Source: Natronolimnobius sp. AArcel1 (GTDB lineage: Archaea; Halobacteriota; Halobacteria; Halobacteriales; Natrialbaceae). From it: a stretch of 64,000 nt of DNA. The DNA lies in NCBI RefSeq assembly GCF_011043775.1, contig NZ_JAAKXY010000006.1:62001-126000 (forward strand). The letters are read 5' to 3'. Within the stretch, counting starts at the first letter, position 1. The number at the start of each line of letters is the position of its first letter. Position numbers and translations under genes: made by a program. The notes under the pieces were generated by a model that did not search any database, had not been told where the DNA came from, and saw only the letters and a program-made list of their open reading frames with translations. This document shows positions 8,406 through 17,122 of this stretch, piece by piece.

Positions 8406-9236
8406 CTAGAGATCGACGCGATCGCCGATCTCTGCGAGCTCGAGTCGGTGCGGGAATTCGAAGCTCTTCGCGTGATGATGGAGGACTTTCGGGTCGGATG
8501 TGAGCCCTTTCCACATGTCCCAGTGACTTGGGAGAAGCCGCTCGAGTTGGAGGTCGTTCGTCGCTTCAATGATCTGGTTTTCGTCGCTGTACCAGCTGGT
8601 TCGGGTTGGCTCGCCGGAGGACGAGTCAGGGACGCGGCCGATCGTTCCAAAGGCGAGAACACCCAGATCGATGTCGTACTCCTCGCCGATGCGAGCGAAC
8701 TCGTCGCTCGGTTTCGTATCGCCGCCGTGGAAGAAGGTACCGCTGTCGTGTTCGATGACGTAACTGACAGGGTGTGTCGAGTCGGGATCGTGGGCAGCTT
8801 CGACGTGGATGGTAAACTCGCCGATCTCGAGGGTGTCGCCCTCTTCGACTTCGCTGAGCTGCTCGTCGTCGATGTCCCACTCGTCGGTCCAGCCTTCCTC
8901 CTCCGTCACCGCGAGGCTGTCGTCTGCTCCGTAGAACGTTGCGTCCGTATTCTCGAGAATCGGGGCCTGACTCGGCCCGTCGACGTGATCAGTGTGTTCG
9001 TGCGTGGCGAGGACGGCGTCGGCCTCGGTCACGTCCTCGGAGTCGAACGGAACCGGGATCATGCGCGTGGTCCGTGGCGGATTGCCAAGGCTCAGGTAGG
9101 GATCGATGTAGATCGTCGTCCCCTCGCTGCCTTTGAGGATGAACCCATTGCAGCCAAGATACCAGATGCCGACGCTATCCGGTGTTGCATCTTCGACGTC
9201 ACGAACAAGCCAGTCTCCCCAGTCGCTTTCGACCAT
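8406..9236 (-). CDS. UlaG-like metallo-beta-lactamase-fold hydrolase
   Basis: A 276-residue metal-dependent hydrolase. The signature THEHTDHVDG (HxHxDH) is the zinc or manganese site. Further ligands are probably the His in EAAHDPDSTHPVSY and the Asp in FHGGDTKPS. The N-terminal WYLGCNGFILKGSEGTTIYIDPYL is typical of the UlaG (L-ascorbate-6-phosphate lactonase) and UPF0173 branch. The physiological substrate cannot be read from the sequence, and no sugar-utilisation genes lie nearby. The ATG at 9236 was chosen over upstream codons because the sequence before it is not hydrolase-like. It is probably monocistronic. Confidence 0.85.
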   Translation of the reverse strand: MVESDWGDWLVRDVEDATPDSVGIWYLGCNGFILKGSEGTTIYIDPYLSLGNPPRTTRMIPVPFDSEDVTEADAVLATHEHTDHVDGPSQAPILENTDATFYGADDSLAVTEEEGWTDEWDIDDEQLSEVEEGDTLEIGEFTIHVEAAHDPDSTHPVSYVIEHDSGTFFHGGDTKPSDEFARIGEEYDIDLGVLAFGTIGRVPDSSSGEPTRTSWYSDENQIIEATNDLQLERLLPSHWDMWKGLTSDPKVLHHHAKSFEFPHRLELAEIGDRVDL

Positions 9237-9330
9237 ACGTGACGATAGACAAACGAGTGCGTAAATGTTGCTGTCGAGTCCGCCGTCACTGACGAGAGGA
9301 GCAAGATGACTGAACAGCGTCGGACACGAC

Positions 9331-10041
9331 CTATAGCGGAACTGTCGACTCGAGCACTTCGGGTTCTTGTTCCATCTTTTCGCGGTCGGACTCAAACTCG
9401 AGCCAGGACGCACACAGCGCGGCGTTGTCTGCGGCGATGACTCGACCCGTCTCGGTGTCGTACTCAACCAAACCGGCATCGGCCAGCATCGGCAGGTGGA
9501 CGTGAACCAGCGAGACTCGAACGTTGTCGACGGTCTCTGCCGTCACGTCGTCCGTCGACGTCTCGAGCTGTGCAACGGCTCGAGCGAGTGCGTCGACCGA
9601 CACCGTGTCGATCTGATCGACCAGAACGGCGAGCATCGTCCGTCGTCGCTCGTCGGCAAGTCCACTGAACACGGCATCGAGTTCCGCACTCGAGGCGTGT
9701 GCGTTCCCAGTGCGGATGGTGTCGACGGTGGCGTCTGGCAGTGCGTCAGTTGCAACGAGTGTGCCGTTCTGATCGGCGATAACCCCTGCGTCTTTCAGGG
9801 CGGGCAGGACCCGGTGCTGACAGTCGATGCGCGTCCGCTGGTGTTCGTCGTCCGTGACTGCAGCGAGCGGCTTGTCGTTCGTTACGGCTGCGATCTCGTA
9901 TGCGAGATCGTTGGGGTCGATACCGTTTGGAGATCGTTCGGCGACGACTCGGAGCACTTCGCGTCGGGGTTCGTCTGCGAGCAGCGTGAAGAGCTCGTCT
10001 CGGGAGGGCACCGTTCGTCCGCCGACGTCTGAATTACTCAT
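9331..10041 (-). CDS. Two-domain winged-helix protein of the haloarchaeal DUF7344 type
   Basis: A 236-residue protein containing two related winged-helix domains. The first (about 10-95) begins ELFTLLADEPRREVLRVV, and the second (about 120-215) begins AVFSGLADERRRTMLAVLVD. Both end in HxVLPALKDAGVI or HLPMLADAGLVEYD type helices followed by a wing. This duplicated layout is typical of DUF7344 regulators in haloarchaea; dimer-like DNA binding by one chain is inferred. A perfect 18-base palindrome lies 37-54 bases before the start and covers the expected TATA position, which points to autoregulation. The target genes and signal are unknown. Confidence 0.8.
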   Translation of the reverse strand: MSNSDVGGRTVPSRDELFTLLADEPRREVLRVVAERSPNGIDPNDLAYEIAAVTNDKPLAAVTDDEHQRTRIDCQHRVLPALKDAGVIADQNGTLVATDALPDATVDTIRTGNAHASSAELDAVFSGLADERRRTMLAVLVDQIDTVSVDALARAVAQLETSTDDVTAETVDNVRVSLVHVHLPMLADAGLVEYDTETGRVIAADNAALCASWLEFESDREKMEQEPEVLESTVPL

Positions 10042-10077
10042 CACTTACGGGTCCGTACCGTTCGGGCAAAAGAACTG

Positions 10078-10095
10078 CTCCAAATTAATTTGGAG
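10078..10095. promoter_or_regulatory. Perfect 18-base palindrome before the DUF7344-type regulator
   Basis: CTCCAAATTAATTTGGAG reads identically on both strands. It lies 37-54 bases upstream of the ATG at 10041 (minus strand), and its AT core can serve as the TATA element. An autoregulatory operator is the likeliest role. Confidence 0.65.
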
Positions 10096-10325
10096 TAAGT
10101 GGCATTTTACCACCAGATACGTGAATATCTCGAGTGGATTGGTAAGTTTCTGTGAACACTGCACTCATATTCCCGAAAAGGATCCGATTCGCATACGTCT
10201 GTAGTCACATATTGAGAACCGCGTTATCACTGATTAGGGCAGTAAATATGCATGAGGCGAAGTCACACGATGCCCGACTCGTCACCAGTTCGGACCGTCC
10301 ACGATACACGAGTTTGAGTGGGTGA

Positions 10326-11375
10326 CTACCAGGTTCCGTGGAAGGTGTCGAACGAGAGGTCCTCGAGTGGCTTGTTGCCGATGGCGATCTCGTACTCGCC
10401 GGGAGTGAGCATCGGCTTGTGGAAGCGCGGCCCGTCGTCGGTCGTGATTCGCGGACAGCCGGTATTGACGAACGCGTCCATGTCGAAGTTCAGAAGGCGG
10501 TCGGGGGTGACCTCGTCCATCGTAATGAGGTACGCGTTGTCGTTGCCCTCGAGAATTTCTTGGGCCTGATCCCAGCGGCCCTGGCCGATTTTCGTACAGA
10601 AGATGACGCCCCATTTTTCGGCGTCCATCGCGCGGTGAACGGCACCGTAGCGCTGTTTCAGGAATTTTTCGGTGTCCGCGACAGTGACGACATTGTTGAC
10701 TGGATCGGCGATGACGACGTGTTTCTCGGGGTGTTCCATCGCCAGGCCGAGCGGGTGGAACTTGCCGCCGCCGACGTACAGCACCTGATCCGCGGGCACG
10801 TCCGCGCTCGCGTAGTTACATCCGAGCACCTGTCCCTCGTGGGTGAGTCGGTCATCACCGCGGCGGCTGTGGACCTCGTAGCCGCGTTCCTCGAGGAATT
10901 TGGTCATCTCCTCGTAGAGATTCATGTGCTGGGCCGTCGTCACGAGACCGACATCCTTGGTTTCGTCGGGGTCCTCGAGCGTCTCGAGGGCGTCTTCCAT
11001 GATCGGCGTGACTTCGACGTTCGAGAACAGCGGCACGTAGATCACCTTGTCCGTGTTCTTCATCGGCGAGTGGCCGAAGTGGACGAACACGTCAGTGCGT
11101 TTCATCAGGTAGGTGTCAAGGTCACAAGCGCCATAGCAGGGCTGACCCGAGAGCATGAACGTGACATCGCCCTCAGTCAACTCGCGCAGGTCGTCCGCCA
11201 CTTTTGGGCCGCGGCGCTTGAGCCCCTCGGGGAACTGCAGGCCGACCTTCTCGGCGTCGCGCTCCTCGACGGCGTCGATAATTCGCTCGAGTTCGTAGTC
11301 CCACTCGCGGTCGTGTTTCAACTGCATCCCGGTGTTTCGGAGGTCCCCTTCTGTGTACTCCGTCTCCTGGCTCAT
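10326..11375 (-). CDS. dph2: Diphthamide biosynthesis enzyme Dph2 (2-(3-amino-3-carboxypropyl)histidine synthase)
   Basis: A 349-residue radical-SAM-like enzyme that transfers the aminocarboxypropyl group of S-adenosylmethionine to the target His of elongation factor 2, the first step of diphthamide formation. Three Cys expected to hold the unusual [4Fe-4S] cluster are visible: C84 in CYGACD, C186 in LGCNYA and C297 in NTGCPRI. The GLQFPEGLKR and LYVGGGKFHPLGL segments are typical of archaeal Dph2. Archaea use a Dph2 homodimer, so no partner is needed. The gene stands alone, with an unrelated membrane protein divergent at 11528. Confidence 0.95.
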   Translation of the reverse strand: MSQETEYTEGDLRNTGMQLKHDREWDYELERIIDAVEERDAEKVGLQFPEGLKRRGPKVADDLRELTEGDVTFMLSGQPCYGACDLDTYLMKRTDVFVHFGHSPMKNTDKVIYVPLFSNVEVTPIMEDALETLEDPDETKDVGLVTTAQHMNLYEEMTKFLEERGYEVHSRRGDDRLTHEGQVLGCNYASADVPADQVLYVGGGKFHPLGLAMEHPEKHVVIADPVNNVVTVADTEKFLKQRYGAVHRAMDAEKWGVIFCTKIGQGRWDQAQEILEGNDNAYLITMDEVTPDRLLNFDMDAFVNTGCPRITTDDGPRFHKPMLTPGEYEIAIGNKPLEDLSFDTFHGTW

Positions 11376-11527
11376 TAGCCGTGGTAACGGCCACGGACGT
11401 ATAACGGCGGCGCTTTTCGGGCCGGTGACACAGCCTCGCAGTCAGCGCTCGCAACTCGAGTGTGGAGTATTGGCGACTGATTGTTTCGACCCAACAGTCA
11501 TAGTACTGGAGTGTAAACGGGGAGCTA

Positions 11528-12430
11528 ATGTCAGCGGAACAGTCTCCAGATGGCTATCTTTTCGACGTCTACCGTCGATATATCGGTGAACCTGAGGACC
11601 GGACCGACATCTACGCCGGGTTCAGTCTGTTCCTCGGCGGTATCGGCCTTGGGATCATTTCGTTGGTACTCTTCCTGTGGAGCACCAACTATGCTGCTCG
11701 TTCCGACGCGTACTTCACGTGGACCGAACCCGCGTACGCGCTCGTGATGGTCGCGTTGCCGATTTTGATGCTCGGAATCGTCGTCCTGTTGCCGTCCGAA
11801 CGTCGTGTACAGTATGCATCTATTGCGGGCGTGGCCGTGACCGTCGTCGCGGTCGGTGGATTTCTATACGCCTATCCGACCGACTGGAACGGCTACGGCG
11901 CAGATTACACCGCCGAGGTTATCGCGGTCTATGCAGTTGGTCTCGCCGCGCTTACCGCCTCCACTGGCGCAGCGTTAATCGCTCACTACCTCGATATGGC
12001 CCGTGAGGCCCAGCGAATCGAACCCACCGATGATGCGGAATCCGAATCGTACACCGATGAGGAAATCCAAAGCGACATCGACGCCGCGATGGAAGACGTC
12101 GAACTCTCCTGGGGTGGCGTCCAGAAAACTGAGCACAAGCGCCTGAGTTTCTCCGAAAACGAGTTCGACGAAGTCGACGTCGATAGCGTGGGGACAAAAA
12201 CCACCCGCTCCTCGGGCGTCGACGCGCAAGTTGCCGGCCTCAAAGGTCTCAAAGGCGGCGACACGAAAACGACCACCTCGAGTGCGACGGTCGATGATCA
12301 GACGCAGAAACTCAAAGAACTCCGCGAGCAACAGCGCGCCGAGGAGTTAGCAACGGATGACAGCAGTGGTCTCGTTGCAGCAGTGACTGGCAGGCTCGCA
12401 TCGCTGCGCAATCGTTTGGGGCGCAATTAA
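11528..12430 (+). CDS. Four-helix membrane protein with a cytoplasmic acidic tail (DUF7139-like)
   Basis: A 300-residue protein. Four transmembrane segments lie at about 30-51, 67-90, 95-115 and 130-155. They are followed by a long hydrophilic tail with the conserved-looking block DVELSWGGVQKTEH (about 195) and a coiled-coil-like KLKELREQQRAEE near 255-275. I recognise it as a haloarchaeal DUF7139-type membrane protein of unknown function. It lies 98 bases before the actin homologue on the same strand, but that gene has its own promoter. A functional link to the cytoskeleton is possible from proximity only. Confidence 0.75.
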   Translation: MSAEQSPDGYLFDVYRRYIGEPEDRTDIYAGFSLFLGGIGLGIISLVLFLWSTNYAARSDAYFTWTEPAYALVMVALPILMLGIVVLLPSERRVQYASIAGVAVTVVAVGGFLYAYPTDWNGYGADYTAEVIAVYAVGLAALTASTGAALIAHYLDMAREAQRIEPTDDAESESYTDEEIQSDIDAAMEDVELSWGGVQKTEHKRLSFSENEFDEVDVDSVGTKTTRSSGVDAQVAGLKGLKGGDTKTTTSSATVDDQTQKLKELREQQRAEELATDDSSGLVAAVTGRLASLRNRLGRN

Positions 12431-12498
12431 TCACTTATAAACTGACGTAAATACTATATTTTTCTGTATTTTCACAAAATGAAATCAATGCACATAGA

Positions 12499-12506
12499 TT
12501 TATAAT
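12499..12506 (+). promoter_or_regulatory. TATA box of the actin-homologue gene
   Basis: TTTATAAT is centred 27 bases before the ATG at 12529, giving a leaderless transcript. It is one of the clearest promoters in the window. Confidence 0.75.
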
Positions 12507-12528
12507 CCGTCAGCCGCCTTGGGCAACT

Positions 12529-13551
12529 ATGGCTAAAGGCCTAGACGTTGGGACGATGAACATCCTGTCTGCACAGCAGGATGGTTCCGACACGGTATTC
12601 GTGCAACAGCGTAACTCCTTCGTGGAAATTGAGTACTCGGATATGGCCGAGCAGATGCTTTCGCGAAGCGAAGTCCTTCACATTCGCAAAGACGATAAGG
12701 TCTACGTCGTCGGTGACGACGCCCTGAACTTTGCGAACATTTTCAACAAGGAAACCCGTCGCCCGATGAAACACGGGATCCTGTCGAACGACGAACAGAG
12801 CGCGATTCCGATGATGAAACTCATCATCGAACAGGTCGTCGGCGAGCCGGCCTATCCTGACGAGAAGCTCTACTTCTCCTCACCCGCAGATCCAATCGAC
12901 TCTGATCTCTCGACACTGTATCACCAGAAAACGATCGAATCATTCCTCAACGACATGGGCTACGACTCTGAGCCAATCAACGAGGGGATGTCCGTTATCT
13001 ACTCCGAACTCGCGGACAACAACTTCACCGGCCTCGGTATTTCGTTCGGTGCAGGGATGACGAACGTCTGTCTCTCCTACTACGCAGTGCCCGTCATGAA
13101 GTTCTCCGTCGCCCGCGGTGGCGACTGGGTCGACGAACAGGCCGCCCGCGCAACGGGCACGCCAGTCGACAAGGTCACCTCGATCAAAGAGGACGACTTC
13201 GAACTCGACTTCACCACCGACGTCGGTGGCGTCGAAGGTGCACTTTCGATCTACTACGAGAACCTCCTCGATTACGTCATCGAGAACATCGTCTCGGAGG
13301 TTGACGAGGAAGACGTTGAGGAAGGCCTCGACGTGCCAGTCGTCGTCACCGGTGGTACCTCGAGTCCAAGTGGCTTCGAGGATCTGTTCCGTGACCACCT
13401 GAACGACGCCAATATTCCGTTCTCGATCAGCGGCGTGACCCACGCTGACGAACCGCTCTACAGTGTCGCCCGTGGTGGCCTCGTTGCAGCTCGCTCCGAT
13501 GAGGATGTCGACGTTGAGGAAGAAGACGCTGACGCAGCGGCTGCTGAGTAA
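12529..13551 (+). CDS. Haloarchaeal actin homologue (salactin/volactin type)
   Basis: A 340-residue actin/Hsp70-superfamily ATPase. It shows the phosphate-1 loop at the N-terminus (GLDVGTMN), phosphate-2 loop ([16 protein letters not shown], about residue 165) and the adenosine loop ([12 protein letters not shown], about residue 270). It has an acidic C-terminal tail. The nearest characterised relatives are the haloarchaeal cytoskeletal proteins salactin of Halobacterium and volactin of Haloferax, the latter needed for disk cell shape; I cannot tell from sequence alone which it matches better. It is expected to polymerise with ATP and affect cell shape. Transcription is from its own strong TATA promoter. 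Confidence 0.85.
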   Translation: MAKGLDVGTMNILSAQQDGSDTVFVQQRNSFVEIEYSDMAEQMLSRSEVLHIRKDDKVYVVGDDALNFANIFNKETRRPMKHGILSNDEQSAIPMMKLIIEQVVGEPAYPDEKLYFSSPADPIDSDLSTLYHQKTIESFLNDMGYDSEPINEGMSVIYSELADNNFTGLGISFGAGMTNVCLSYYAVPVMKFSVARGGDWVDEQAARATGTPVDKVTSIKEDDFELDFTTDVGGVEGALSIYYENLLDYVIENIVSEVDEEDVEEGLDVPVVVTGGTSSPSGFEDLFRDHLNDANIPFSISGVTHADEPLYSVARGGLVAARSDEDVDVEEEDADAAAAE

Positions 13552-13641
13552 CGACGCGACTCATATTTTTGCGTTTTCGACCGGACCTGAGGAGTGAAGC
13601 GGCTGGTAGTCTACAAGCCCGTAGGTGCAGACTCCTTGTCT

Positions 13642-13812
13642 CTACGATTGATAAAAGCGATTGAGAGCGTCGCGCCAGGACTCGGGAGTCTCGGGAACGC
13701 TGTCGTGGTCGACCGGAATGTCCGCGTACTCACAATGCGGACAGCTCACGGTCGAGACGTCACCGAGGGAGAGTTCCTCGAGCGAGCCCTGACACCGGGG
13801 ACACTCGTCCAT
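13642..13812 (-). CDS. Small zinc-ribbon protein (56 residues)
   Basis: This short gene encodes M-D-E-CPRC near the N-terminus and SCPHCEY about 20 residues later, a two-CxxC zinc ribbon, then a C-terminal helix with ESWRDALNRFY. Its length, two well-spaced knuckles and acidic bias make it convincing as a haloarchaeal micro-zinc-finger protein. It is transcribed towards the actin gene and divergently from the gene at 13956. Its role is unknown; such small zinc proteins are often regulatory or protein-binding. Confidence 0.75.
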   Translation of the reverse strand: MDECPRCQGSLEELSLGDVSTVSCPHCEYADIPVDHDSVPETPESWRDALNRFYQS

Positions 13813-13955
13813 AGGATGCCTTCGAACGGCCGCTCCTTAACTCTATTCGAAATTGTCACGAAACTGGTGGTGCTGGTGCGCCAGCTCACGTCACTCGAGA
13901 ATTACTACTGCGCATCTATAAAACTTTTTGTATGCGGGATGTGTATACCCTATGT

Positions 13956-14357
13956 ATGAGCCTGACCTCGTCTGCTGACCACGAAATTCCACTCGAGGGC
14001 TGTCGACCAGCGGATGTCACCCCTGTAGCGCTCGAGGCGAGTGCCCTCGAGTCGACTGCGCCGTCGTATCTGCGGGACCTGAAACGCGAGTTTGCTGCGG
14101 ATGGCCTCGCGCCGACTGCACTCACTATCGATGCCTGTTTTGACGAGACGTGTTCGCTTGCGACGCAGGACGAAATCGACCGAATTCGGGGCTACGTCCG
14201 CGCCGGTGCATTCCTCGGCGTTGGCTCCGTGACAGTCGCTATCGATGATATTACCGATGTCGAGACGGTCAAACCCGCACTCGAGGCGTGTGCCGAACGC
14301 GCCGACCGCGAGGGGATTGCCTTCGATCTCGAGGGGCCTATCACGCTCGAGCGCTAA
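13956..14357 (+). CDS. Conserved haloarchaeal hypothetical protein
   Basis: A 133-residue soluble acidic protein with predicted mixed alpha/beta structure (for example LTIDACFDETCSLATQDEIDRIRGYVRAGAFLG read as strand, loop and helix). Two Cys lie near the centre (ACFDETC) and one near the C-terminus. I do not recognise a family. The ATG at 13956 fits a TATA-like TCTATAAAA at 13915-13923; the codon at 13932 would be too close. It is followed after 9 bases by the methyltransferase gene, so the two are likely co-transcribed, and it may be linked to RNA modification. Confidence 0.65.
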   Translation: MSLTSSADHEIPLEGCRPADVTPVALEASALESTAPSYLRDLKREFAADGLAPTALTIDACFDETCSLATQDEIDRIRGYVRAGAFLGVGSVTVAIDDITDVETVKPALEACAERADREGIAFDLEGPITLER

Positions 14358-14366
14358 CGCTTCGGT

Positions 14367-14987
14367 ATGTCGCCGTCTCGTCGGACGATCGCCCGCGAAC
14401 TCGAGTCACTTGCTGATTTTGCCGATCCCTCGCCCGACCTCGAGCAGTATCTGACGCCGCCTGAAATTGCTGCCCATGTCTGTCATCTGGCTGCACTCGA
14501 GGACGACCTTTCGCGGCCAGTCGTCGACCTTGGAACGGGGACTGGAATGCTCGCGATTGGGGCTGCACTTGCGGGTGCCGAACGCGTCATCGGGATCGAC
14601 GTCGACACGGATGCGCTGGCGACCGCGCGGGAGAACGCGACTCGAGTCGGCGCTGCAGGCATCGACTGGGTTCGCGCCGACGCGACGGCCCCGCCGGTCG
14701 CACTCGAGGGCGCGACTGTGCTTTCGAATCCGCCCTTCGGCGCACAACGCGGGAATCGACACGCGGATCGGGACTTTCTCGAGGCCGCTGGCGCTGTCGG
14801 GACGGTGTCGTACACGATCCACAACGAGGGCAGCCAGGAATTCGTCGAGTCGTTCGCCGCGGACGCGGGCGGAGAGGTAACGCACGCGTTTCGAGCCGAG
14901 TTTCCGATTGAGCACCGGTTCGAGTTTCACACCGAAGCGGAGTCGACGCTGCAGGCGGAAGTGTTCCGGCTCGAGTGGACTCGTTGA
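14367..14987 (+). CDS. METTL5-type SAM-dependent RNA (adenine-N6) methyltransferase
   Basis: A 206-residue class I methyltransferase. The SAM-binding motif is VVDLGTGTGMLAIGA (about 51-65), with the acidic ribose-binding GIDVDTDAL after it. The catalytic NPPFGAQRG (about 119-127) is the (N/D)PP(F/Y) motif of amino-methylating enzymes. Its length and the LEQYLTPPEIAAHVCHLA entry segment match the METTL5/putative RNA methylase family, whose eukaryotic member makes m6A in small-subunit rRNA. The rRNA target here is inferred from family. It forms an apparent operon with the preceding hypothetical gene. Confidence 0.82.
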   Translation: MSPSRRTIARELESLADFADPSPDLEQYLTPPEIAAHVCHLAALEDDLSRPVVDLGTGTGMLAIGAALAGAERVIGIDVDTDALATARENATRVGAAGIDWVRADATAPPVALEGATVLSNPPFGAQRGNRHADRDFLEAAGAVGTVSYTIHNEGSQEFVESFAADAGGEVTHAFRAEFPIEHRFEFHTEAESTLQAEVFRLEWTR

Positions 14988-15091
14988 TTGCCTTCGACGC
15001 ACGGCGTGAGACGGCAATTATAGTTGGTGAGACGTCGCATTATTCAGCGTGAAGGGCGGAACGTGTTCAGTACAGCGTGCAAACACGCACG

Positions 15092-15754
15092 TCAGTCCAG
15101 ACAGATTCCCCAGTTGAGCGAAGGCTGAGCCACACTCTCTCCATCTTCGATAACGTCCAGTGATGACGAGAAGAGATAGACGCCATGGGGGAGACATGGA
15201 TCTGCCTCGTGGGGTGCAACGAGAACGTACTCTTCTGTCACAGTCTCACCTGGATCCAATTCAACCCTCTCTTCCATCGGCTCGCCACCGATTGCAGCCT
15301 CGGCTTGCCAGCACCCGTCCGGATCTGGCGAGGAATAGTGCTCGAGCGATTCCCAATCGTTCAGGAGCCGAGCATCGCGATCACTGTGTTCACCGTGCGA
15401 GAGGGGCCTTGGGCCATAGGCAAACGTTCGCTCAGTTGGCGCGTTATTCCCAATGATGACTCGAATTTGAGCAGGATGGTCGGCAGTGAACTCGTGGCGG
15501 ATTTCGATATCGAGATGAACGCCCTCGGCTGGCGTATCAACGCCGACAGAGATGTCCGGAGTCAAGCTCTCCGCTTCGTCGGTTGGAACGTCGTCATCAG
15601 GGGCGGAACAGTCAGCCTTCAACTTTTCCACAGATGGCACATCAGTCGTCAACGCTGGCTCGCCAGTCGTTTGATCGCTGAAGGGAACACTTCCGAGACA
15701 GCCGGTGAGGACGGGCAGTGTTCCAGTCGCGGCGAGCAGCTGACGCCGATTCAT
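15092..15754 (-). CDS. Tat-type lipoprotein, function unknown
   Basis: A 220-residue exported lipoprotein: NRRQLLAATG is the twin-arginine motif and LTGCLG the lipobox (Cys at about 19). The mature part has a beta-sandwich character, with HEFTADHPAQIRVIIGN and GETVTEEYVLVAP resembling Ig-like folds used in haloarchaeal surface proteins. Two further Cys pairs may form disulphides. No enzymatic motif is visible. The gene is flanked by a methyltransferase (convergent) and an ABC exporter operon, with no clear functional link. Confidence 0.7.
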   Translation of the reverse strand: MNRRQLLAATGTLPVLTGCLGSVPFSDQTTGEPALTTDVPSVEKLKADCSAPDDDVPTDEAESLTPDISVGVDTPAEGVHLDIEIRHEFTADHPAQIRVIIGNNAPTERTFAYGPRPLSHGEHSDRDARLLNDWESLEHYSSPDPDGCWQAEAAIGGEPMEERVELDPGETVTEEYVLVAPHEADPCLPHGVYLFSSSLDVIEDGESVAQPSLNWGICLD

Positions 15755-15895
15755 ACCAGATGCTCACTGGTACGTTGTGATAGGTTTTCTGAAAATCACA
15801 TTTCAAATTAGTATTTTCTCAGTACAGTTCTGACGGTACTGGTCCTGGTTTCAATTCGAACATGATCTGCATGCCGACGCCGTGCTCCACTCAAC

Positions 15896-17122
15896 TTACT
15901 CCTCGAGGTGTTCGATTCGCGCATACCGGCCTGCGCGCCAGCCGGCGATGAGCGCGACCACGGTGCCGACCACAATCGAGAGCCCGAAGCCGATTGCGTA
16001 CACCTCGAGTGGTGTCTGGAGCAAGTCATCGAAGCCGGCGACGGAGCCAGCGAGGCTGTTGAGTCGGCCGACGAGCACCGGCGTTGCTGCGAGTCCAATG
16101 ACCCCGCCGAGCAGCCCGATGAGTAACCCTTGCATCCCGATGGTTCCTGCGAGCAGTCGCCTCGAGAGGCCGATTGCCCGGAGGGCAGCGAGTTGCGTTC
16201 GCTGCTGGGCGGCCACAAGTGCGAACAGGTTGATGGTGAGGACGAGCCCACCGACGACGGCGAGGCCGACGAGCGTCCCGCCGCTTGCAAGCACGAGCGG
16301 CTGTTCCTCGAGCATGGCACCGATCTGTTCGTCACTGGTTCGGATGTCGTACTCAGGGTACTCCTCCTCGAGGTCGGCAGCGACCTCCTCGCGGTCAGCG
16401 TCGTCGGCGACGTTGCCGGTGATGAATGTCGCCCTGTCGGTGCCGATCGTCCCGGCAACGGCCTGTAGATCCACCAGTGGGAGCGAGACGGTTTCCGAGC
16501 CCAGGAATTGTGAGTAGTACTGAGAGGTGCCGACGACGGTGAACTCGTAGTCTGGCGCACTCTCCTGGCTGGTGCCGACGTAGATCGTGTCGCCAACGTC
16601 TGCACCGATTTCGTCTGCGACGCGTGGATCGAGGACGATCTCCTCGGTCGTCGGCTCGCTCGAGCGCTCTTCGTAGGCCGATTCAGGTGTCTCGAAGCCC
16701 TCTCCCTCCTCGAAGTCAAAGCCCTCGTGCGTTTGCTGGGCTCCGACGGCAGGCCGGCGCTCGAGATCGTCGGGATCGGTCCCAAGGTAGACATCGTGTA
16801 TGGCGATCGGTGTCGCGTACGTCATATCGTCGCGCTCGACGAGATCCGCCGCGATGCCGTGAGAGCCGACGATTGGGTTTTCGGTCCCGCTGGCGGAGGG
16901 GTCGACGGGATCGCTCGAGATCCAGATATCCTGATCGGCGTTCTCGAGGCCGTCTTCGCCGGTTTCGACGACGCCGACGCCGAGACTGGCAAGCAGCGTA
17001 ATCGAGAGAATGGCGATCGTAACTGCGACCACTGTCAACGCCGTTCGACCTGGAGAGCGCCGTAGCTGAGCGATTGCAAGGCCGGTCACGGCTTTCGTTC
17101 GGATGAGCGAGCCGCTGATCAT
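15896..17122 (-). CDS. ABC transporter permease, FtsX/MacB family
   Basis: A 408-residue permease with the MacB/FtsX layout: one transmembrane helix near the N-terminus (about 27-50), a large extracytoplasmic domain (about 55-280) and three C-terminal helices (about 292-315, 335-365, 375-395). The cytoplasmic loop RTQLAALRAIGLSRR is the typical FtsX coupling element. Its start overlaps the stop of the second permease by 4 bases, so the pair is translationally coupled. With the ATPase at 18374 it forms a complete heteromeric exporter-like complex of the MacB/LolCDE type. Its substrate could be lipoproteins, lipids or peptides and is not readable here. Confidence 0.88.
   Translation of the reverse strand: MISGSLIRTKAVTGLAIAQLRRSPGRTALTVVAVTIAILSITLLASLGVGVVETGEDGLENADQDIWISSDPVDPSASGTENPIVGSHGIAADLVERDDMTYATPIAIHDVYLGTDPDDLERRPAVGAQQTHEGFDFEEGEGFETPESAYEERSSEPTTEEIVLDPRVADEIGADVGDTIYVGTSQESAPDYEFTVVGTSQYYSQFLGSETVSLPLVDLQAVAGTIGTDRATFITGNVADDADREEVAADLEEEYPEYDIRTSDEQIGAMLEEQPLVLASGGTLVGLAVVGGLVLTINLFALVAAQQRTQLAALRAIGLSRRLLAGTIGMQGLLIGLLGGVIGLAATPVLVGRLNSLAGSVAGFDDLLQTPLEVYAIGFGLSIVVGTVVALIAGWRAGRYARIEHLEE

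Noticed and set aside
10338-11378. Plus-strand frame of 346 codons
   Set aside because: It is antisense to dph2, whose three cluster Cys and length are convincing.
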